Source: Calycina herbarum
Taxonomy: Eukaryota > Ascomycota > Leotiomycetes > Helotiales > Pezizellaceae
Direction of reading: 5' to 3'
Assembly: GCA_001414485.1 (NCBI GenBank)
Contig: LLEY01000061.1
Location: 62,001-126,000, forward strand
Length of the DNA: 64,000 bases
Part shown: positions 57,080-64,000 of the stretch, piece after piece
Position numbering within the stretch: position 1 is the stretch's first letter
Layout of the letters: each line of letters begins with the position of its first letter
Made by a program: the position numbers and the translations under genes
The notes under the pieces: generated by a model
Database searches by the model: none
The model's input: the letters and a program-made list of their open reading frames with translations, nothing else
Told to the model about the DNA's origin: nothing

Positions 57080-59967
57080 ATGTCGTCGCATCCCCCACCA
57101 GGCCCGGGCAATGGCCCTTCGAGTGCTGGAGCGCAGCATCAATCTTCGGGGCAAGCACCTCCGCCGCCCCAAGGAAATATGTCATCCCAAAACCTCAATC
57201 AAATTGTAAGCATCACCTTTATTAAGACGTTTTTGCAATGAGTCGAGCCGGTTTCTCTGTCGACATGGAGTCGTTTTGGTAATCAGTATCGGCCAGCATG
57301 TATGAAAAGGTATGCATCAATATTGAGAGTATTGAAGCACTTCTGCAAATTCCCCTTCAAAGCTTAATATTTCAGCTTGATCACGCTTTGGACTGTCAGG
57401 CTGCACTTTTACTTGGACAGTCTCAAATCTCTCAAAACAAGCTGCTTGGTTGCCTTCGAGTGTCTCTTCTCTCCATATTCTCTCGCTGAGTTGATGAAGC
57501 GAAGGCTCCACCCAAGGATAACAACATCATGCTACACTATTCCTCTTTTTCATCTTCCTCCGAAACAACCCCCCCTCGTTTAAGCGATCTATCTGCCCCC
57601 TTTCCAGTTTAAGTGGTACTGTTCTTTGTCATCATATGATTTGGAAGGGAGGTGCAGCAAATTATAGTCTCGCTCAAAGCCTTATATGTATTTCTTTTTG
57701 ATCTATCCAGATCTCCGCTGCGCTACAAAACCATTCTCAATATGGCCCCTGAAATATCATCTGAGATGCTTGAAAAGACTTGATACTAACAATCAGTGAA
57801 GGTCATTGAGTACCTTCTCAAAAAAGGGTACAACAAGACGGAACAGACATTGAGACAAGAGTCAATGTTGACAGAGAGTGGAAAACAATTGGTTGAAAAA
57901 ATGGAGGAAGTGGCAGGTGAACAAAAGTATAGAAAGGCTTTCCAGCTTCTGATCAATTGGATTGATGGCAATCTTGACATTTACAAGGTATGATTTGGCA
58001 TTTACTCACCATGCGTCTACATACTAAAATTAGTTTTCAGCGTGATCTTCAGAAACTCCTATGGCCAATGTTTGTATACGCCTATTTGGATATGATCATT
58101 CACGGCTTCACTGCAGACGGGGAAACATTTCTGCGCCAGTTTCGCCAACGATTTGAAGATCAGCACCATGATGAGCTTCAAACTTTCCAAACTGTCAAGT
58201 TATCAGCCCATGTTCATGACAACTCTGTTGCTAAGCTCTACCGTGGCACCAAATACCGTCTGCGACTCAACTCCGAGGTTTACCTTCTTCTCATCACATT
58301 CCTTGAAACAAATAACAAGCAAGGAGGCGCTGTTATCTTGTACCTTCTTTCATCATATTGCGAGGTCCTAGAAACTGCTCGAGGACCACTAGACCAATAC
58401 AGTTTCGAGGCTATCGCCAATCGTTCTGCTGGCCTTAACGCTGAAGACACCGATATCCAGGAAGGAATAGAAGGTGCTTTCACAGGTGTCACCAATAAAG
58501 ATATTCTGGACAACGCAGCTGCTCTTAGATTAGGCATGGTCGCCATGGAACCAGATCTCGCGGAAGATGTTCGAGCCGAGTTGGAAGTCGAGGATAGGTT
58601 GAACCCAGCTCCAGAAGGAATGCCATCATATGTCGACGTCTTTGATCAGCGAATTAAACGGGAAGATAGTCCTGACGGACCAGCTCGCAACGATATCCCC
58701 TACCCGCCATCACGCGCCCGCGACGTAGCCCTCGAGGTTCAGAAGATCAAGGAGTTCCGCGATAGATTCAAGATTGATAGCCGAAGTGGAGGAATAGGTG
58801 CTGGAATCAGTATTTGCATCTGGACATTCCATAACGCGCTTGACTCGTAAGTTTTCACGTGTTCTATACTCCTTGTTCTCACTAATACGATCAACTAGTA
58901 TTATTTGTGTGGAATTTTCGGACGACAATCAACTTGTTGCTGTTGGTACGCAAGAGTCTTATATTCGTATTTGGACCCTGGGTGGTGAACCCCTTAAATC
59001 CACCGTCAAGTCTGCAGCTGGTGAGGGTCCCCCAACAAGCTCTCGTCGTCTCATTGGTCATGCTGGTCCAGTTTACGGCATTTCATTTTCCCCAAGTATT
59101 GAAAGCGCCGGTCATGAGGACGACAAGCAGGTTTCTACAAAACCTAGATACCTTTTATCCTCCTCGGCTGATGCAGCTGTTCGACTCTGGTGTCTTGAAA
59201 CTTTTACCTGTTTGGTAGTATACAAAGGTCATGATGGACCCGTCTACAACGTTAGATGGGGGCCATTCGGTCATTACTTCCTTACTGGTGGTCGGGATAA
59301 GACTGCTAGAATATGGGCACAGGACCAAATATCCTGTCTTCGACTGCTGGTAGGCGCGGACACACCAGTGACCCAGATTGCATGGCATCCAAACGGTGCA
59401 TATGTCTTTTCAGCCAGTGATCATGTCGACAAATCCATTCGCATGTGGTCTTTTGTCACTGGCGAATGTGTTCGTGTATTTTCCGGACATACTGAATTCA
59501 TCTCTACACTCGAGTGTAGCAATGATGGAAAAATCCTTGCATCAGCAGATGGTGATGGAAATATCATTCTTTGGGATATCGCCAAGGGAGCACAGATCAA
59601 GCGTTGTAGAGGACATGGAAAAGGCGGTATCTGGTCCCTGTCATTTAGCGCTGATTCCAATTGTCTCATGTCCGGAGGAGCTGATGGCACCGTTCGTACA
59701 TGGGAGGTTGAAGTTCCAGTTGACCCATATAAGGATGGTGAAATTGTTGGTGTTGGTGGTGCAGCGGATGCTACACGTATCAACGCTGGTCCCGCTACTG
59801 CTTCTCAGCCAGCAGCTGCTTCTGGCGCTGGTGGAAAGAAGAAAGGAAAGGAGACGATGATTACCCCTGATCAAATCGCTGCCTATCCGACCAAGAAATC
59901 CCCGGTTTTCAAGGTTAAATTCAATCGTATGAATTGTGGTATCGTTGGTGCGGTTTACAATCCTTAA
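57080..59967 (+). CDS. taf5: Transcription initiation factor TFIID/SAGA subunit TAF5
   Basis: Scaffold WD40 subunit of TFIID and SAGA. Exons 57080-57205, 57802-57987, 58041-58846 and 58899-59967 give 728 residues. Exon 1 encodes a Pro/Gln-rich leader ending SQNLNQI; exon 2 begins with the LisH-like segment VIEYLLKKGYNKTEQTLR. The TAF5 NTD2 domain follows (WPMFVYAYLDMIIHGFTADG, FETNNKQGGAVILYLLS). The C-terminal half is a WD40 propeller of about six or seven repeats, with units such as GHAGPVYGISFSP, GHDGPVYNVRWGP and GHTEFISTLECS and closing dipeptides IW, LW and MW. Intron 1 is 596 bases, about ten times the local norm; its acceptor is inferred from the frame. Confidence 0.93.
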
Positions 59968-60541
59968 CTGTAAATGGGGTTAGGGATGGAGGCATTTATT
60001 CAGCGGTCTGGCGTTGAGGTGTATTGGTTAATTGAACCGGCATGTAGTAGGTAGACACAAAAATGAACCTCATTTAATATCTCTCCAGGCTTCAAACTTT
60101 CTGCTTTGTTGAATGATTGAAAATTGACATGAAATATCATTGATTTCTGTTTCAAGATGCTCTTTTCCGAAGAGAGAACGTAATAAAAATCTACATTTTA
60201 ATTTCATGGATCTTCCTATGATGGTCGAGGGCTGTTTAAGGAGTGTCCCACTTATGTCTACCGAAGAAATCCCGGCCCAGCCACACCAAAATGCAAGCCC
60301 CCTGCAAGCACTTAAAATTTGGGCGCGTAATTTTTGCGACGCGACAGCGCGACCGCGTTTTGTTCAAGGCTTCATAACTCTGCATTTCCTCAACCTTTCC
60401 CTTCCATCTCTCTATCCACCACAGCACTTCCCCTCCCCAATCTCGACATTTTTCCGTGTTCGCGATATTTCTACAGTTTCTTGTTACCATTACAATTCTT
60501 TAATAGATCTGCATCCTCATCACGGCAGAAACTCCTTAGCC
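59968..60541. promoter_or_regulatory. cdc6 upstream region with possible MBF/E2F-like sites
   Basis: TTTGGGCGCG at 60319-60328 and GACGCGACAG at 60338-60347 lie about 200 bases before the cdc6 start. They resemble the G1/S elements (TTTSSCGC, ACGCGN) that drive DNA-replication genes in fungi. Resemblance only; binding is not shown. Confidence 0.4.
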
Positions 60542-62342
60542 ATGTCGACAGTGTTAGGGAAAAGAACGAGGAGCTCGACAAATTCAGGTACGACCCTTTT
60601 CGGGGGATTTCTTGACAATTGCTAACATTCATGAAGCTACGAAACTTCCTCTGCCTCCTGCAAAGCGACAGGCGCGCACTGAAATCTTTAATGACGAGAA
60701 CGAAAACCCTTTTATTACCGACGATGTCCGAATTCCTCCTACGCCGTCAACTCCTCGACACCGAGACGCGCTGTCGAAAAGAATACCAATTACACCACGA
60801 CACAGAGTCACTCTTGTAGGAAAGAGTCTTACTCCACGAACGCCTCGAACCCCGACTACACCAGGAGGATCGGTCGCGACTATTTACAGTAGAGCTAGAC
60901 AGGTATTCACTAGAAGTTCGGATCCTGGAAAATTGGTTGGGAGGGATGCTGAGAGGGAAGAGTTGAACAGCTTCGTGCAGACCCATATCGCCGATGTCTC
61001 TGGAGGATGTGTTTACATTAGTGGGCCTCCTGGAACTGGAAAAAGTGCTATGGTCAACGAAGTCACAACAGACCTCGAGGTCTCGGAAACCCTGCAGAAG
61101 GCATATGTCAACTGTATGAGTTTGAAAACATCGAGCGATTTATACGGCACTCTGATAGAAGCATTCTGCGATGGAATGGAGATTTTGGAAGGCGAAGAGG
61201 TCGACACACTACAACACATGTTCGTGCCCAAGAAGAAGAGCAAAAGCAAGAATGTTTACGTGGTAACATTGGACGAAATCGATCATGTCCTCACTTTGGA
61301 TTTAGAAATTTTGTACAAACTCTTCGAATGGTCTCTGCAAAAATCCTCGCACCTCATTTTACTCGGCATTGCAAACGCTTTGGATCTTACCGACCGATTC
61401 CTCCCTCGACTCAAGGCCCGAAATTTGAAGCCCGAGCTTCTCCCATTTCTCCCATACAGCGCTCTCCAGATTAAGAACGTTATCATTACTCGACTGAAGA
61501 GTCTTGTCAGCAAAGATAGCGCTACACCAGATTATATTCCGTTTATGCATCCAGCAGCAATCGAATTATGTTCTAGAAAAGTATCCAGTCAAACTGGAGA
61601 TTTACGCAAAGCATTCGATATTTGTCGGCGAGCAATTGATGTCATCGAATCAGAAGTAAAGCAGAAACACGAGGCCGCCCTGAAGGAGGCACTATTACTA
61701 GCCAGTCCCTCAAAGCGACCCCTTGAGGAGAAAGTCAACCTTTCATCACCAGTTGCAACAAAAACTAGTGGCCAACCAAGAACCCTCGCTCAATCCCTCG
61801 CAACCCTTACAGTGGAAACAGCACCGAGAGCTTCAATCTCTCACGTTAACAAAATCACATCCTCCACCTTCGGAAACGGCGCAAATCAACGTCTCAAAAC
61901 CCTAAACCTCCAACAAAAAGCCGCGCTCTGCGCCCTAGTAGCCCTCGAGAAACGCAAACGCCAGGCATCCTCAAACGTCCTCTCCACGCCCTCGAAATCC
62001 AACAACGTCGCTCCTACAATCAAGGCTCTTTACGCTGTCTACTGTACCCTCTGCACCCGCGATGCGATCCTTCATCCGCTTACTAGCACTGAATTCCGCG
62101 ATGTGGTGGGGAGTCTTGAGACGCTGAGTTTGATTAGTGCTGTTGATGGACGGAATGGGAGTTTTGCGGTGATGAATGGAACGCCTAGTAAGAGGGCGAG
62201 GAAGTTTGGAATGGGGGTTGGGAGTGGGGATGAGAAGAGGGTTGGGAGTTGTGTGGGGGAGAGGGAGGTTGCTGCTGCTGTTGAAGGACTTGGGGGGGGG
62301 ATTTTGAAGAGTATTTTGAGTGGGGAGGGGCTGGATATGTAA
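60542..62342 (+). CDS. cdc6: DNA replication licensing factor Cdc6 (AAA+ ATPase)
   Basis: Cdc6/Cdc18 loads the MCM helicase with ORC and Cdt1 in G1. Exons 60542-60587 and 60637-62342 give 583 residues; the 49-base intron has a CTAAC branch site. The N-terminus has several S/T-P sites in a basic context (TPSTPRHRD, ITPRHR, LTPRTPRTP), plausible cyclin-dependent kinase targets. The AAA+ core has Walker A GPPGTGKS near residue 144, Walker B VVTLDEID near 226, sensor 1 LILLGIANALDLTDRFLPRL, and sensor 2 SQTGDLRKAFDICRRA. The C-terminal winged-helix region follows. Length and motifs favour Cdc6 over Orc1, as there is no BAH domain. Confidence 0.92.
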
Positions 62343-63039
62343 ATCATGATGTGGTGGATGGGTGTTTGGGAAGGTGGAGAAGTGTATGATGAAGAATATG
62401 TGTTTTGTTGCATAGCATGGGGGGTTTTTTTTTGCGTTGGGTGCATTTGGTGCATTTGGTGTTTGGGTAGCTTTTGAGCGGCCGTCTGTTTTGTTGCACC
62501 TGGTGCATTGGAAACAACAAATGCCTTTCCAGCGGAGTTCAGATGAGAGTGATTGAGAGATAGTAATGAATTGAGGAAATAATTGAAACTTATAAATAAA
62601 ACACCTGCTTCGCTTCTTTCCCCTGTGAATCGTGATGTGAATGATGATTACTTCTCTCTTGATTAACCGGTAGCTCTCATGTAGACGATCCACCACAAAG
62701 TCAAGTCTGGGTTAGACAAGCTCTTTGGAAAAACTCAGAAGCTCGGCTTCTCAATCCTTAGAATTTCACACGTCAATGCGGGTGTGTATAAGAATAAACC
62801 AACATGTGGAACGAAGCTCTCCTCTTGTCGAAGCAGAATATTAATTACCATTCATTCATTCGTTGCCAAAGTCTACAAGTCCACTTTTACATCAATATCT
62901 GTTTATTGCTCGATGTCCACTCAATCCACGGCTTTTCTTACAAGTTAGCAATCCCAGAAGCTTTCTGCAGGTTAATTATCTGCTTAGGGATTGCGTGTGT
63001 AAATAGCTCCAGTCTCCAGACGGGGGGGAAATCGAGATG
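62343..63039. other. Intergenic downstream of cdc6
   Basis: G/T-rich near 62350-62470, otherwise featureless. No gene recognised. Confidence 0.5.
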
Positions 63040-63330
63040 TTGGTAGGTTATCTGTGAATGAGAAGGTAATTGATATGGAGTATCCGGGGTTGTCCGGGGT
63101 TGTCCGGGAAAAGTGTGATGAGTGGGAATAATTGGGCTATTAGTAGGTTATCTACAAAGAGCTTCACACAGGGAAAATATCGAGCTGTTGATTAGGTTAT
63201 TTGTGAATGGTAAGGGGATTGATGTGGTTATTTTCTGGGTTTACATAATGAGTTGGGAATAGTCGTGTTATGTGTAGGTTATCTGCGGATGGCTTGGGAA
63301 AGGGGAGCTACTGGTAGGTTATGGGAAACT
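63040..63330. repeat. Second cluster of the GTAGGTTATCTAC minisatellite
   Basis: Copies of the core occur with GGT at 63046, 63146, 63195, 63277 and 63317; the last two are 40 bases apart. GCTATTAGTAGGTTATCTAC here (about 63136) is identical to the copy near 38429. A short GGGGTTGTCC repeat lies between, at 63085-63110. Confidence 0.75.
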
Positions 63331-64000
63331 AGGTTCATTTGTTCGGTTGCCTAGAAATATCTCATCGTTGAATATCCTGTTTCTATTGGCTAGAAATATA
63401 ATTTTATAAGGTAGGTAGGACTTCTTTGAAATTATGAAGTAGGCTGTTATTTGGAGAATATAGAAGGTCTTGGTAAAATTGTTATATTTGAAACACTGGA
63501 TTGATTGTAAGGAGGAAGATAATGGAAAGGTAGAGTAGAGAAGTGGTTGGTACGCGGCTTGTTATCAGGAGAGGTGACAGAAAAGTGAAAATTGTTTCGC
63601 CATTTACGAGGTCACTTACTTAACTATTTTAGTTTGGTTTTTAAACGTGATGTGTTGTAAGCATTGTAAATATAAACTTCTCGACTACGTAAGTGCTACT
63701 CTGAGCATTGTGAGTAAAGTAGAGTAATGACAATTGCACTACGTTACTCTACACAAAGAAGTGGTTGAAGAGCATAAGCGATGCCAGAATTCAAGTTTAA
63801 GATAGCATTAAAACATACACACGGAGTAACGTGGAGAGAGTAAGGTAATGCCTCATGTACCCCTGAGTATTACTTTGAGATAAGTAGAAAATAGTACTGT
63901 CAGGGAAGGTATTGCTTTTGGTTTACTCTCGCTTAAGTGACCGAGTGTTAATGGTAGTATTCCTTGATTAAACCAATTTTCACGCTGAATTCAACACCAC
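63331..64000. other. AT-rich end of window
   Basis: AT-rich sequence with several GAGTAA/TTACTC-type short repeats (for example around 63700-63900). No gene recognised. Confidence 0.5.

Noticed and set aside
58280..59874. Several minus-strand frames under taf5
   Set aside because: Shadows of NTD2 and WD40 coding sequence.

Overview
The window looks like nuclear DNA of a filamentous ascomycete. Genes have short introns (mostly 45-65 bases) with GTNNGT donors, CTRAY branch sites and YAG acceptors. The proteins are fungal (HET, DUF7580-like, fungal P450, Cdc6, Vps5, Med11), and the transposon relic has a RIP-like pattern of stops. Gene content and the BTB expansion suggest Leotiomycetes (Helotiales, Botrytis/Sclerotinia side), but I infer that from general protein character, not from a database search.

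Layout. 0.2-2.7 kb: arp8 (INO80 chromatin remodelling), minus strand. 3.9-5.6 kb: a decayed cytochrome P450. 8.5-12.7 kb: a full-size ABCB-type multidrug transporter, with competing inverted repeats just downstream. 14.1-21.6 kb: a putative allorecognition or immunity block. It holds a HET-domain protein, a frameshifted relic, a DUF7580-like protein, and, divergently transcribed from the last, a protein with an N-terminal retropepsin-like domain fused to a patatin-like phospholipase. 21.9-23.3 kb: a complete Tc1/mariner element with TIRs and TA duplications; its transposase has six TAG stops. 23.9-25.5 kb: a glycogen-binding-domain protein (EsdC-like). 25.8-34.7 kb: almost 9 kb with no recognisable gene. 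34.7-37.5 kb: sur2 and TCTP, divergent. 37.5-40.9 kb: AT-rich, with a 40-bp minisatellite that recurs near 63 kb. 40.9-47.9 kb: four tandem BTB/POZ paralogs, one broken, with a 238-bp MITE between two of them. 49-62.3 kb: a housekeeping stretch with a C2H2/coiled-coil protein, a flavin reductase-like protein, mitochondrial bL31m, Vps5, Med11, TAF5 and Cdc6. 62.3-64 kb: repeats.

Several neighbours are head to head and probably share promoters: med11/taf5 (both RNA polymerase II machinery), flavin reductase/bL31m, DUF7580/patatin, sur2/TCTP. The most unusual content is the HET-DUF7580-retropepsin-patatin block. I recognised no rRNA, tRNA or CRISPR array. Exon boundaries were drawn by eye from splice signals, reading frame and family sequence; each multi-exon gene called intact sums to a whole number of codons.
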